DNA of 64,000 nt from Peribacillus muralis (GTDB taxonomy: Bacteria > Bacillota > Bacilli > Bacillales > DSM-1321): contig NZ_CP017080.1 of assembly GCF_001645685.2 (NCBI RefSeq), positions 4,517,051 through 4,581,050 of the forward strand, given 5' to 3'. The notes beneath the pieces were generated by a model. That model worked only from the letters and a program-made list of their open reading frames with translations. It searched no databases and had not been told where the DNA came from. Made by a program: the position numbers and the translations under genes. The stretch's first letter is position 1, and each line of letters begins with the position of its first letter. This document shows, piece after piece, positions 15,740 through 24,889 of this stretch.

Positions 15740-18109
15740 TTATCTCTTTTTAGGCTTCCTCTTGCGCTTGGCAGCTGGCGCATTTTCAAAGAATTTTTTC
15801 TTCTTCTTCGGCTTTCTCTCGGAAGAAGGCGAATCTCCCTTGCGATTGCCGCCACGGCTGCCGCCTTTTCCTTCGTTATGTCCGCCATTGCCGCCGCGGC
15901 CGCGTTTACGGTCACCCGAATTGGCTTTGAATATTTTCTTTTCGCCGGATGGACGGGGACGGCTTACCTTCATGCCGATGATTTCAAAATCGATCGCCCG
16001 TTCGTCTTTATTGACGTTGGAAACACGTACGTCGATCTCATCTCCAATCCGGAACACATTGCCTGTACGTTCCCCGATCATGGCCAGCTGGCGCTCATCG
16101 AAGCGATAATAGTCATCCGTCATGAAGCTGACATGAACAAGTCCTTCGATCGTATTCGGCAGCTCGACGAACATCCCGAAATTGGTGACGGAGCCGATGA
16201 TACCGGTATATTCCTCGCCGATTTTATCAAGCATATATTCCGCCTTTTTCAAATCATCGGTTTCGCGCTCTGCGTCGACGGAGCGACGTTCCCGCTTCGA
16301 GGTATGATCGGCAATCTCGGGTAGGATGGCATTCCATTTCTCTTTCGTTGCATCGTCCAGCTTACCTTCCACCAAATACGTCCTGATCAATCTGTGCACG
16401 ATCAAATCCGGGTAACGGCGGATCGGTGATGTGAAATGTGTATAAAATTCAGCTGACAAACCAAAATGGCCCAAGCTTTCCGGATCATATTTCGCTTGCT
16501 GCATCGAACGGAGCATGACGGTGGAGATGACCGTTTCTTCCGGCTTGCCCGCCACTGCCTCGATGATATCCTGTAACGCCTTAGGATGAACGTCATTGGC
16601 AGACCCGCGCACAATGTAGCCAAAGTTCGTAATGAATTCGAAGAAGCGCTGCAGCTTTTCCGGCTTCGGATCTTCGTGGATACGGTAAATGAACGGAACG
16701 TCAAGACGGTTGAAATGCTCGGCAACGGTTTCGTTGGCTGCCAGCATGAACTCTTCAATCAGCTTTTCGGCAACCGACCTTTCGCGTAAAACGACATCAG
16801 TCGGATGTCCCTCTTCATCAACGATAACTCTTGCTTCATTGAAATCAAAATCGATCGCACCGCGGCTCATCCGCTTTTTACGAAGGATGGCGGCCAGCTT
16901 CTCCATGTCCTGGAACATCGGCACCAACGCTTCATAGCGCTCTAGCTGTTCTTCATCCTTATCCACCAAGATCTTGTTCACGTTGCCATAAGTCATCCGC
17001 TCCGTCGTCTTGATGACACTTTCAAAAATCTCGTGATTGACGACATGGCCGTCTGACGTGATTTCCATTTCACAAGAAAGTGTAAACCGATCGACCTGCG
17101 GATTCAAGGAACAAATTCCGTTCGATAAACGATGCGGAATCATCGGGATCACCCTGTCCACCAAATAAACACTCGTACCCCTTTCAAGGGCTTCCTTATC
17201 GATTGGTGAACCTTCCGTAACATAATGGCTGACATCGGCAATATGGACACCCAGCTTGTAATGGCCATTTTCAAGCTTAGAAACCGACACGGCATCATCG
17301 AGGTCCTTCGCATCGGCTCCATCAATCGTGACCAAAATATCATGGCGCAAATCCCTGCGGCTGCCGATTTCGCTTTCAGAAATCGTATCGGAAACGGCAT
17401 TGGCCTGTTTCATGACATCTTCCGGAAAATCCATCGGCAAACCGTATTTATGGATGACGGAAAGGATATCGACGCCAGGGTCATTCTTATGCCCCAGAAT
17501 TTCAATGATTTCGCCTTCTGCGCTTACACGTCCTTCCGGATAAGAAGTCAGCTTGACGACAACCTTATGGCCTTCCACCGCTCCATGGGAAGCATGCTGG
17601 GGGATGAAGATGTCGTTGGCGATCTTTTTATCGTCAGGGATGACGAAACCAAAGCTTTTACTTTCGGAGTATGTACCTACCACTTGAGTGATTCCGCGTT
17701 CAAGGATCCTGATGACCGTGCCTTCCTGTCTTGATCCGGATGTTTCCGAAGATACCCGCACCATGACGATATCTCCATGCATTGCCGTACCCGTTTCATT
17801 TGGCGGAATGAAAATATCATCCATTCCTGGGTTATCTTCAGGCGTTACAAAGGCAAAGCCCTTTGCATGACCCGTTAATTTTCCGCGGAACAAATTCATT
17901 TTTTGCGGCAGGCCGTAACGATTGCTTCTCGTCCTGACCACCAATCCCTTTTCTTCCAGCTTCACGAGCGCCTTGACGAAATTCTTGAAGTCTGCCGAGT
18001 CTTCGATCTTCAAAGCCTCTTCAAGCTCCTGTACCGTCAATGGCTTATATGCTTCATCGGTCATGTACGTCAAAAGCCTATTCATGTGTTCTTGAATGTT
18101 ATCTTCCAT
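15740..18109 (-). CDS. rnr: Ribonuclease R
   Basis: A 789-residue 3'-5' exoribonuclease. In order: an N-terminal helix-turn-helix, two cold-shock domains, the RNB catalytic domain with the magnesium-binding motif [14 protein letters not shown] (about residues 262-275), an S1 domain near 630-710 ([20 protein letters not shown]) and a long Lys/Arg/Gly-rich tail. It degrades structured RNA and works with tmRNA-SmpB on damaged messages. GGAGGGG precedes the ATG. Confidence 0.97.
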   Translation of the reverse strand: MEDNIQEHMNRLLTYMTDEAYKPLTVQELEEALKIEDSADFKNFVKALVKLEEKGLVVRTRSNRYGLPQKMNLFRGKLTGHAKGFAFVTPEDNPGMDDIFIPPNETGTAMHGDIVMVRVSSETSGSRQEGTVIRILERGITQVVGTYSESKSFGFVIPDDKKIANDIFIPQHASHGAVEGHKVVVKLTSYPEGRVSAEGEIIEILGHKNDPGVDILSVIHKYGLPMDFPEDVMKQANAVSDTISESEIGSRRDLRHDILVTIDGADAKDLDDAVSVSKLENGHYKLGVHIADVSHYVTEGSPIDKEALERGTSVYLVDRVIPMIPHRLSNGICSLNPQVDRFTLSCEMEITSDGHVVNHEIFESVIKTTERMTYGNVNKILVDKDEEQLERYEALVPMFQDMEKLAAILRKKRMSRGAIDFDFNEARVIVDEEGHPTDVVLRERSVAEKLIEEFMLAANETVAEHFNRLDVPFIYRIHEDPKPEKLQRFFEFITNFGYIVRGSANDVHPKALQDIIEAVAGKPEETVISTVMLRSMQQAKYDPESLGHFGLSAEFYTHFTSPIRRYPDLIVHRLIRTYLVEGKLDDATKEKWNAILPEIADHTSKRERRSVDAERETDDLKKAEYMLDKIGEEYTGIIGSVTNFGMFVELPNTIEGLVHVSFMTDDYYRFDERQLAMIGERTGNVFRIGDEIDVRVSNVNKDERAIDFEIIGMKVSRPRPSGEKKIFKANSGDRKRGRGGNGGHNEGKGGSRGGNRKGDSPSSERKPKKKKKFFENAPAAKRKRKPKKR

Positions 18110-18142
18110 AAAACCCCTCCTATTCAGGGTATGATTAATTTG

Positions 18143-18889
18143 TTATTCGGACCAATCCAGGCTTTCTAAAAATTCCAATACATCTTCATGCAGCTGTTCT
18201 TTTTCTTTATCAAGCGTTATGACATGACCGGATTCTTCATACCACTTCAGTTTCTTGACAGGTGACTCGATCGAATCATAAATGATATCGGCACTTTTCG
18301 GATTGATGACGTCGTCATGACGCCCCTGCACGACATATGTCGGTGCATAAATCAAATCGACATTCTCACGCACTTCCGTTATCAATTCCTGAAGGGCTTT
18401 CAATGTATTCATCGGTTTATCGGCCAGAAGGTCCATTTCACGTTCTATTTGCTCGTCTGTTTTTCCTTCGTATTTCTTAAATTCTCTAGCGTACTCCAAT
18501 ACTCCTTTAAACATCATTTCTTCACTTTTGATATACATGGGCGCACACATTGATACGATACCCTTTATAGGTACAGTGTAACCTAATTTAAGAGAAAATA
18601 CGCCTCCTAAAGAGAGTCCGGCAACAGCTATTTCCTCATGGCCCTTGCTCTTGAGGAAATCGTATGCCATCATGACGTCCTTCCACCAGTCAGCCGGGCC
18701 CGTCTTCACAAGCTCCTCTGGCGGAACCCCATGTCCCTTATAGTGCGGGGCATGGCAGGTGTATCCGTGTTTCTCCAAATGACGTCCAAGCATCCGCACA
18801 TCGGCGGAGTTGCCCGTAAACCCATGTAAAAGTAAGACCGCTCTTTTTCCGCCTTCGAAAGTAAAGGGCTGCTGCAGCTTAATTTTCAT
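18143..18889 (-). CDS. yvaK: Carboxylesterase YvaK (alpha/beta hydrolase)
   Basis: A 248-residue esterase, the same length as B. subtilis YvaK and close to Geobacillus Est30. The nucleophile is Ser93 in GLSLGG; the acid is in GRHDDVINP and the histidine in [17 protein letters not shown] provides the oxyanion-hole HGF. It hydrolyses short-chain esters in the cytoplasm. GGAG precedes the ATG at 18889 by 9 nt, so the longer open frame upstream is not used. It lies between secG and rnr, as in B. subtilis. Confidence 0.95.
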   Translation of the reverse strand: MKIKLQQPFTFEGGKRAVLLLHGFTGNSADVRMLGRHLEKHGYTCHAPHYKGHGVPPEELVKTGPADWWKDVMMAYDFLKSKGHEEIAVAGLSLGGVFSLKLGYTVPIKGIVSMCAPMYIKSEEMMFKGVLEYAREFKKYEGKTDEQIEREMDLLADKPMNTLKALQELITEVRENVDLIYAPTYVVQGRHDDVINPKSADIIYDSIESPVKKLKWYEESGHVITLDKEKEQLHEDVLEFLESLDWSE

Positions 18890-18991
18890 GATAATCAGCT
18901 CCTTCATTAGTAAATAGCATCCAAAAGGATTCCCTATCCTATCATTAAGTACTAAAATCACTATATCTATTCATGCAACTATCGTGCAAAG

Positions 18992-19017
18992 AAAAAAGCC
19001 TAGCTATTTAGCTAGAC
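18992..19017 (-). terminator. Terminator of secG
   Basis: Read on the minus strand, GTCTAGCT and AGCTAGGC form a stem with one G-T pair and a 4-nt loop, followed by TTTTTT, 14 nt past the secG stop. Confidence 0.85.
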
Positions 19018-19031
19018 TCATTTTTGATCGA

Positions 19032-19265
19032 TTACACATCAAAGAATGCAACAAGTAAAGTTAAAGCAAAGAATAAAATGGCCAATACTATCGTTGCACG
19101 ATGTAAAATCAAGTCCAAGCCGCGTGCTTTTTGCTTTCCGAATAGCTGCTCAGCACCGCCGGCAATCGCACCTGATAAACCTGCGCTTTTACCCGATTGA
19201 AGCAATACCGTCACAATAAGGGCGATACTGACGATCACCAAAAGCGTTATGAGAAATGCATGCAT
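19032..19265 (-). CDS. secG: Preprotein translocase subunit SecG
   Basis: A 77-residue protein with two membrane helices. The first is [20 protein letters not shown], then the cytoplasmic loop [26 protein letters not shown] typical of SecG, then the second helix to the C-terminus. It joins SecYE in the membrane and helps the SecA-driven cycle. The start at 19265 follows GGAGGTG by 7 nt. It heads the secG-yvaK-rnr-smpB-ssrA block but has its own terminator. Confidence 0.96.
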   Translation of the reverse strand: MHAFLITLLVIVSIALIVTVLLQSGKSAGLSGAIAGGAEQLFGKQKARGLDLILHRATIVLAILFFALTLLVAFFDV

Positions 19266-19441
19266 GCAATTACACCTCCTGAAGTACCAATAAACAATTA
19301 CTTTAACTTTACCACACCCATAAGATATCCACAATCTTTGTTATAATATAATGGAAAGAATTCCTAAACCGCATCTTCATCATTTTCTTTTTGAATCAAA
19401 GTTTGAGATAATTCACAAAAAGGGAAGAAAGAGGTGTCAGC

Positions 19442-19984
19442 ATGTTTAAGCCCATACTTCGAATTCTTGATTTATTGACCATCCTGTTCTCGGTGGTTGC
19501 AGGCTATTCTTTATGGATAGGCGGAAGCAATCTCTTAAGCATCCTATTGATCATTCTCTCGCCGCTTTTGCTGCTGCTTGCAAAATACCATGGAAATCGA
19601 TATTTATTATTTGCTGCATATATCACGACAACCGTCTATTTTACTGCTATTATTTATAATGGACTTTCCAATAGCGGTATCGACTTTTTCCAATCAAGTT
19701 ACAATGTACTGCTGATCGGTGCAGCTGCAATCCTGCTGAGCATCGTAGCGGCCGTCATTGGTTTCGGCACCAATACCCTTACGATTCTCTGGCTATCGCT
19801 GCATGCCCTGGTCACCTTCGAGACGATCAGGATGTCAGGTGGTTTCCTTTCGCACTTTTGGTCTGCACCCGTCGTGGAAACCGCAGTCCGCAATGATTAT
19901 CCATTTTTGTTGATGGTGGTCTGGATCGGTTTATTCCTTGATAAGTACCAAAGTGAATTGACGAGGGATTACTTGTCACGATAA
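19442..19984 (+). CDS. Predicted membrane protein of unknown function
   Basis: A 180-residue, strongly hydrophobic protein with about five membrane segments (roughly residues 8-28, 32-47, 53-72, 86-112 and 116-140, plus a short one near 155-165) and a charged C-terminal tail (DKYQSELTRDYLSR). AAAGAGGTG precedes the ATG. I recognise no motif. It is divergent from secG and directly upstream of a VanY-type lipoprotein gene on the same strand, 56 nt apart, and could be cotranscribed with it. Confidence 0.75.
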   Translation: MFKPILRILDLLTILFSVVAGYSLWIGGSNLLSILLIILSPLLLLLAKYHGNRYLLFAAYITTTVYFTAIIYNGLSNSGIDFFQSSYNVLLIGAAAILLSIVAAVIGFGTNTLTILWLSLHALVTFETIRMSGGFLSHFWSAPVVETAVRNDYPFLLMVVWIGLFLDKYQSELTRDYLSR

Positions 19985-20040
19985 TCTTTCAATACGCCTA
20001 TTCGCAGGAAATCTCATTTTAAAAGCAAGGGGCCTTTCAT

Positions 20041-20868
20041 ATGTTAAAACCTATATTTACAGCAACTGCTCTGTCATCGTTCATTTTATTGTCCGGATGC
20101 TCATTCGACCAATCAGGCGATGACAAGAAAGAGCCAAAAGAAGAACACCCGAGCTCCCACCATACGGAGACAGCCAAGGATGATACTAAAGAAAAAGATT
20201 CAAAAGAATCAGCCCAACGCCAGGTGGAAGTCGATGAAACGGTCAAGCCCGCACAGGCTGGCCTGCAGACTTTAGCAAACCCAGGGAGCATCCCTGTTCT
20301 TGTCAACAAACAATACAGCTTGCCGGAAGATTACAAGCCTGAAGATCTCATCTACCCAAAAGTGGATTTCATCTTTCAAGATAAAATCGAAAAAAGAATG
20401 ATGCGAAAAGAAGCCGCAATTGCGCTTGAACGGTTATTCCAAGCTGCTGAAAAAGACAATATGCATTTCGCCGGTGTTTCTGCCTACCGTTCACATCAGA
20501 CACAAATCACGGTCTTTAATAACTATGTGGCCAAGGACGGGGAAGAAAAAGCGAAAACTTACAGTGCCATGCCAGGTACGAGCGAGCACGAAACGGGCCT
20601 GGCCATCGATGTCACGACACATGACGGTGCATGTGCTGCCCAAGATTGCTTCGGGGACACGAATGAAGCGGCCTGGCTTGCAGAGCATGCCCATGAATTC
20701 GGATTCATCATCCGCTATCCGGAAGGCAAGGAAAACATTACCGGCTATAAATACGAACCATGGCACATCCGCTACATTGGCGTCGATGCCGCAACTGAAA
20801 TTTTCAAAACGAAAAGCACATTGGAAGAATACTATAATGCCGTCCCAGTAGAAGCTGTAGATAAATAA
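20041..20868 (+). CDS. D-alanyl-D-alanine carboxypeptidase lipoprotein, VanY/M15B family
   Basis: A 275-residue exported lipoprotein. The signal peptide ends in a lipobox LSGC with the lipid-bearing Cys20, followed by a Glu/Lys-rich linker to about residue 75. The M15B catalytic domain carries the zinc-binding pattern SEHETGLAID and EPWHIRYIG. It resembles B. subtilis YodJ. It would trim the terminal D-alanine of cell-wall stem peptides outside the membrane. A strong terminator follows at once. Confidence 0.92.
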   Translation: MLKPIFTATALSSFILLSGCSFDQSGDDKKEPKEEHPSSHHTETAKDDTKEKDSKESAQRQVEVDETVKPAQAGLQTLANPGSIPVLVNKQYSLPEDYKPEDLIYPKVDFIFQDKIEKRMMRKEAAIALERLFQAAEKDNMHFAGVSAYRSHQTQITVFNNYVAKDGEEKAKTYSAMPGTSEHETGLAIDVTTHDGACAAQDCFGDTNEAAWLAEHAHEFGFIIRYPEGKENITGYKYEPWHIRYIGVDAATEIFKTKSTLEEYYNAVPVEAVDK

Positions 20869-20870
20869 AC

Positions 20871-20897
20871 AAAAGGTGCCCATATGCGGCACCTTTT
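20871..20897. terminator. Bidirectional terminator between convergent genes
   Basis: AAAAGGTGCC and GGCACCTTTT form a perfect 10-bp stem with a 7-nt loop, with T runs on both strands. It serves the VanY-type gene and possibly the convergent minus-strand gene. Confidence 0.88.
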
Positions 20898-20905
20898 GTT
20901 GTCTG

Positions 20906-20925
20906 TTAATCAAACGTTTGATTAA
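20906..20925. repeat. Perfect 20-bp palindrome in a convergent intergenic gap
   Basis: TTAATCAAACGTTTGATTAA is fully symmetric. It lies 8 nt from the preceding terminator and 36 nt from the end of the facing gene, not at an obvious promoter. A related palindrome (arms ATTTAATCAA / TTGATTAAAT) occurs at 59077-59100. The form resembles the operator of a TetR-type regulator, but no such gene is in the window. Confidence 0.6.
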
Positions 20926-20961
20926 ATTTGCTTCTCCATATCTACAAGGTAATGATACAAA

Positions 20962-21870
20962 TCAAGGTTTGATGACCGTTCGAATTGAACCGGAAACGTC
21001 TGTACTTTCATAGTCACTTTCGCTGACTTCATAAGGTTTTGGTAACGCAATAACCTGAAAATTCGAATCATGCCGTACCTGTGGAAGCTTATATTCAAAC
21101 ACTTTTCTTTCTCCAGGGTTAACTGCCACATGTCCTACTAATTGATCTTTTCCCAGCGAGACTTGCTGCCATTCGTTCAATGCAATTATATGGTAATTTT
21201 CCTCCTTTTCACCAATATTGCCAACAGATAGGAAAACACGCTCACCACTTTTTGCTGCAGGCAGGATAATCAGTTCTTCTTTTTGTTTGCTGACAAATAT
21301 GGTATCGTTCGGTCCCTCCTTTACCATGTCATCTGGAATTAAATCAGTAGCTGCTTTTGGTTCTTCTCCCTTGCTCTTGACCATGAAACGCATCGGCAGC
21401 ACTTCTTGCAACGTGTCCATTTTTGATATATCCAATTTATCTATTAGATAATTTGGTTTTTTAAATATAAGATAATCTATTTCTTTTGTACGATCGTTAG
21501 TGGCAACACTCAGATCAAACTCGATACTTTTATTCGGTTTGGCTTTAAAGGTATAAACACTGTATGGTTTTCCTTCGACCGTGAAGGGTGTTTGTTCAAA
21601 ATTACGAAGGACCATTACGGCATATTCCCTTTCCACTTCTATAAAATTCGAGAGCGAAAGCGTATACTCAAGCTTATTATTAATCGGTTCCAGAGTACTC
21701 CCATTATTCATTACTTTTCCATCGTCATCCAGCAAGCCATAGGAAATCGTATTGGAGCCTTCCCGAAAACCAGGCTGTACACCTTTTGTATTGTCCGTTT
21801 TGTTGTAAAAGATCCAAACAGAGATTCCAATCAATATAAGGGGAATTGCTATCAGGAGTTTCTTTTTCAT
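20962..21870 (-). CDS. Membrane-anchored extracytoplasmic protein of unknown function
   Basis: A 302-residue protein with one N-terminal membrane helix after a lysine-rich start (MKKKLLIAIPLILIGISVWIF). The rest is a soluble region outside the membrane, rich in beta-strand patterns. One stretch, about residues 65-115, resembles an Ig-like or CARDB-like fold (TLSLSNFIEVEREYAVMVL), but I do not recognise a family. GGAG precedes the ATG at 21870 by 10 nt; the upstream open frame has no ribosome site. It lies between the eno remnant and the VanY-type gene. Confidence 0.75.
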   Translation of the reverse strand: MKKKLLIAIPLILIGISVWIFYNKTDNTKGVQPGFREGSNTISYGLLDDDGKVMNNGSTLEPINNKLEYTLSLSNFIEVEREYAVMVLRNFEQTPFTVEGKPYSVYTFKAKPNKSIEFDLSVATNDRTKEIDYLIFKKPNYLIDKLDISKMDTLQEVLPMRFMVKSKGEEPKAATDLIPDDMVKEGPNDTIFVSKQKEELIILPAAKSGERVFLSVGNIGEKEENYHIIALNEWQQVSLGKDQLVGHVAVNPGERKVFEYKLPQVRHDSNFQVIALPKPYEVSESDYESTDVSGSIRTVIKP

Positions 21871-22080
21871 ATCATCATGTCTCCTATAATGAAAATCTTC
21901 CTTCATACGCGCGGCAGGAGTGCTTGTAATCAATTATATCTTTAGAGTAGACTGCTTGACTTCAGTCGTAGCGATTCCGTTTCTTCAAGTTGAATATGCG
22001 ACACCCCTACCTTAATTATACCTTTAATACCATATATTACAATTTTAAAAAACTAGATGCTCTCCTCCTTCATGAAACAC

Positions 22081-22111
22081 AAAAAACCTCCCATTCAAAT
22101 CGAATGGGAGG
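22081..22111 (-). terminator. Terminator after the eno 3' remnant
   Basis: CCTCCCATTC and GAATGGGAGG form a perfect 10-bp stem with a 5-nt loop, followed on the minus strand by six T residues. It stands about 50 nt past the duplicated eno stop codon, where an eno terminator would be expected in an uninterrupted chromosome. Confidence 0.85.
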
Positions 22112-22160
22112 TGAAAGAAATAATGATCTTACCCACTTCTCGTCAGAAGCGGATTTTGCC

Positions 22161-22262
22161 ATGATTATTTCTTCAAGTTATAGAAAGATTTCAAGCCGCC
22201 GTAAACAGCTAAGTCGCCAAGCTGGTCTTCGATGCGAAGCAGTTGGTTGTATTTAGCGATAC
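22161..22262 (-). pseudogene. eno': Duplicated 3' end of eno (last ~32 codons plus stop)
   Basis: This 102-bp segment matches 24977-25078, the 3' end of the intact eno, at 99 of 102 positions in the same orientation. The frame is intact to the stop, and the three differences (Leu TTG/TTA, Leu CTT/CTG, Lys AAG/AAA) are all synonymous. Beyond 22262 similarity continues weakly for about 18 nt with a one-base deletion, then vanishes. There is no start codon or ribosome site for it. It marks the left edge of the islet between the two copies. Confidence 0.9.
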
Positions 22263-22426
22263 TTCCGTTTGCGACATGGAATTCTTCAAAAACTAGGGGA
22301 ATGAATCTAACTCAACAGTTTTTTTACTCAAAATGATAATAAATGAACAATTAGCCAAAGATAGTACTATAGCTAAATTCCGGCACATACTTATCAGAGA
22401 AGGAATCTGGACGGGGAGGTTTCTAT

Positions 22427-22574
22427 GTGGTAAAAGATTATAAAAATTATCGGGACATGAAGAGCTTAAGGGAAATCATGAAAAATAAATCGGATAAAAT
22501 AAAATCATGGGATTAAAAATCTGAATCAAAAAATGGACAAGCTCATAGAGCAAGTTGAGAAAAAAGAGAAATGA
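22427..22574 (+). pseudogene. Short degraded reading frame with ribosome site
   Basis: GGGGAGG lies 7 nt before a GTG that opens a 29-codon frame (MVKDYKNYRDMKSLREIMK then stop at 22514). A different frame then continues as KNLNQKMDKLIEQVEKKEK with a stop at 22572. One frameshift would join both into a charged, helical C-terminus. It looks like a broken small gene, but I cannot name its family. The rest of 22263-22607 shows nothing else I can support. Confidence 0.3.
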
Positions 22575-22607
22575 GCTTCCTTATAAAAGGTGGATCATAT
22601 TTGTTGC

Positions 22608-22883
22608 TTATTTACTATTAACAAGCTGAAGAAGTTCAGAAAACTTTTGGTCCATAAATTGTGCTTTCCTTAGAATTTCTTCCTTCTCGTTTTCTACATG
22701 TACTTTTACCGTTTTACCTCTTTGGCTTAACTCGTTGTTGATTTTAATGGTTAAGACTCGACTGCCGGCCGTTTTATTTTCAAAGTTTCCGGAACCTTCG
22801 GAAACTAATGCGACTTTATGCTTTTTATCTTTATTCAAACGTAATGTACCATGCAATCTACGTATTTTATGCGCTCTATTCAT
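22608..22883 (-). CDS. Small basic protein of unknown function
   Basis: A 91-residue protein with a basic N-terminal half (MNRAHKIRRLHGTLRLNKDK) and a helical C-terminal half (EEILRKAQFMDQKFSELLQLV). GGAGG precedes the ATG by 7 nt, which supports real translation. I recognise no family. It lies inside the AT-rich islet bounded by the eno repeats, with no close neighbour on the same strand. The 283 nt between it and the next gene show no feature I can support. Confidence 0.6.
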   Translation of the reverse strand: MNRAHKIRRLHGTLRLNKDKKHKVALVSEGSGNFENKTAGSRVLTIKINNELSQRGKTVKVHVENEKEEILRKAQFMDQKFSELLQLVNSK

Positions 22884-23166
22884 TATAATTCCTCCCCTAC
22901 TGAATTCATTATTGAATCCATATGATGGATTACTAATAGGTGTTTTCGGATTTCATATAATTCTCTACTTAAAAAAATACCAAAAAGTAATCACTATTAA
23001 ATAATATACGTCTAAATGTTTCTAAATTTAAGTACATATCCTCACAAAATATCAAATATTAACTGTCATTAATACCACAGTTTTTTAGCTTTTCTTCATT
23101 TCTGGTTTGTAAAGTACAGGGTTTTAACAACAAAAAAAGATACCGAATTTCTTTATCAGGTATCTC

Positions 23167-23664
23167 TCAAGGTTTGTATTCTTGCCCACTTCGAATGTAT
23201 TGGGCAACAAATTCTAAGGCTTCCTCCAACGCCCAGACATTCCAATTATCCTGTCTTTTACTCCAATCTCCTGGTACATGATGATGGTGATGAGGCTCTG
23301 ATTTTACGATAAATTCAAGTGGAGTATCTTCGTGATCATGCGGATCATTACCCCATGCGGAGATATGATACCCCTTCTTACTCATTCGTGGGATAATCAA
23401 TTTCCATTGATACGAATACTTTCGTACATGGTCTTCATCATCATATCGTTCAATTGCGTGTAACCCCGTCTTCCCATGGACTGGATGTTCCCTTAATGGA
23501 AATAAAACAGATAATAATTTTCGTGTTCGCTTGTATTCGGGATAAATGTGATCGCTACCCGGAATACTATCATAGTGAGTTATAATGTCCCTATATCTTT
23601 CCATTATGTCAGGGATGTCAGCAGGAAGAAGGAGTTTATCTATGCTTATATGTTTATTTTCCAT
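23167..23664 (-). CDS. TumE/DUF6516-like protein, probable toxin of a toxin-antitoxin pair
   Basis: A 165-residue protein. The central region IERYDDEDHVRKYSYQWKLI and the histidine-rich SEPHHHHHVPGD, followed by an acidic helix ALEEALEFVAQYI, resemble the TumE/DUF6516 family. In that family a 'RYD..PHHKH' pattern is followed by a helix. The match is by eye and from memory. The start at 23664 follows GGGGAG and overlaps the end of the upstream HTH gene by 11 nt, an arrangement typical of toxin-antitoxin operons. It may be longer than usual for the family because of the N-terminal ~60 residues. Confidence 0.55.
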   Translation of the reverse strand: MENKHISIDKLLLPADIPDIMERYRDIITHYDSIPGSDHIYPEYKRTRKLLSVLFPLREHPVHGKTGLHAIERYDDEDHVRKYSYQWKLIIPRMSKKGYHISAWGNDPHDHEDTPLEFIVKSEPHHHHHVPGDWSKRQDNWNVWALEEALEFVAQYIRSGQEYKP

Positions 23665-24418
23665 TCTTCCGCTCCCCATAAACTTTTTGTTTCAATTCCA
23701 AATATTCTTCCTCTAAGTCTTCCCATTCATAGTAGTCGGCTATTGCATTTATTTCATCACCGTCTAACTCTGGAAAAGCATCTTTATGGAATTCTGCCCC
23801 GTACTTCATTTGAAACTCCAGTAACTCCTTGATGACTTCTTTCAAACGTTCTTCTGGTGTTTGATTCCGTAATTTCTTCTCTTGGAATAACATTTGGACC
23901 TTAATGGCATACACTGGATCTTTCCAAAGGTAAATCATGTGTTTCGGTATCCGATTTTGCGAACTATTAGGAATGTACTCAAAGCCACGTTTGACATATT
24001 TGTTGAGCGTAACCGTAGAAACACCAAGTATCTCCGCAGTTTCTTTCGGTTTCAACAAATAGGTATCCCGGTATTCAAACACAATATCCCGTCCACCGAT
24101 TTGATAATACCATTCTTCTAAATCTACCTTCAACTTCCCGAACTCATGGTCATCAATCGGATGATACATGCCAATCATTCGCTTTAACCAATTTAACAAC
24201 GCTGTTTTGTTTTTGTTGGACGTAATAAAGACTTCATCAAAGTAAAGGTCATGGGTGTCAAAGGTAATGCTCTTGAGTCGATCTTTGAATGTTCCCATCA
24301 TAACCATAATTAGTTGACTGAGGATATAGCTTGTCTCTTTCTCTATCTTTGTTTTGTTTAGTTCTTTATAAGCAAGATCAATCTCCTTCTCTGTTTCTTC
24401 GTAAACAGCCAAACTCAT
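23654..24418 (-). CDS. Helix-turn-helix protein, probable antitoxin/regulator
   Basis: A 254-residue protein. Residues ~120-165 hold an excisionase/MerR-like DNA-binding segment (LKPKETAEILGVSTVTLNKYVKRG then IPKHMIYLW). The N-terminal ~110 residues are helical without a recognised motif, and the C-terminus is very acidic (LDGDEINAIADYYEWEDLEEEY). The order regulator first and toxin-like gene second, overlapping by 11 nt, suggests it represses the pair and neutralises its partner. GAGGTG lies 6 nt before the ATG at 24418; a GTG three codons upstream is also possible. Confidence 0.65.
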   Translation of the reverse strand: MSLAVYEETEKEIDLAYKELNKTKIEKETSYILSQLIMVMMGTFKDRLKSITFDTHDLYFDEVFITSNKNKTALLNWLKRMIGMYHPIDDHEFGKLKVDLEEWYYQIGGRDIVFEYRDTYLLKPKETAEILGVSTVTLNKYVKRGFEYIPNSSQNRIPKHMIYLWKDPVYAIKVQMLFQEKKLRNQTPEERLKEVIKELLEFQMKYGAEFHKDAFPELDGDEINAIADYYEWEDLEEEYLELKQKVYGERKNGK

Positions 24419-24441
24419 TATTTTCACCTCTTCTCACCTCC

Positions 24442-24471
24442 ATTATAGCTTTCTAATTAACGAAAAGTCAA
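24442..24471 (-). promoter_or_regulatory. Promoter of the HTH/TumE-like operon with inverted repeat
   Basis: On the minus strand TTGACT (24471-24466) and TATAAT (24447-24442) are separated by 18 nt, about 24 nt from the start codon. An inverted repeat, GAAAAGT...ACTTTTC, overlaps the -35 element. The word GTTAAT followed by GAAA or TAGAAA occurs twice. An autoregulatory operator is likely. Confidence 0.6.
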
Positions 24472-24578
24472 TTTCATTAACTTTTCTATTATTAATATTC
24501 ATTAATATATTCTATCCGTTAGATTCTGTTTTATACCTCACGCAATTGATATTCCAATTTATAGATTCTGTATCAGGT

Positions 24579-24827
24579 CTAGTTTGTCCATATTTTCTCA
24601 ACTAATATATATGTGGGTGTTCTTCGGATTAGAAGAGTAATGCTTGCAACTCTTAAAGTCATAGACCCAATCATCTTAGCTACTTCCTTGTCTGTAAATA
24701 TTTTTATAACGATTATGTCCTCTTTTAACAAATTTATCTTTGCTCATACATTAAGAATGACGTATTCCTCATTAATTAAATAACTATAAATAAATGCAAA
24801 CTCTTTCAATAATTCCTTTATGAACAT
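24579..24827 (-). pseudogene. 82-codon frame interrupted by one in-frame TGA
   Basis: AGGAGG lies 7 nt before the ATG at 24827. The first part reads MFIKELLKEFAFIYSYLINE and ends after 27 codons at TGA (24746-24744). The same frame then continues for 54 codons (including IFTDKEVAKMIGSMTLRVAS) to TAG at 24579. This is best read as a decayed small gene; translation of only the 27-residue peptide is possible. The ribosome site is inside the eno terminator stem. I recognise no family. Confidence 0.35.
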
Positions 24828-24875
24828 AAAAAAACCTCCTAATTAATGTGGATTACCACATATAAATAGGAGGTT
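24828..24875 (-). terminator. Terminator downstream of eno
   Basis: The arms AACCTCCT (24833) and AGGAGGTT (24868), with the nested ATGTGG/CCACAT hairpin, are followed on the minus strand by seven T residues. It lies about 105 nt past the eno stop codon and ends the glycolytic operon. The same AGGAGG would be the ribosome site of the interrupted frame just downstream. Confidence 0.75.
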
Positions 24876-24889
24876 AAAAGTAATAAACT

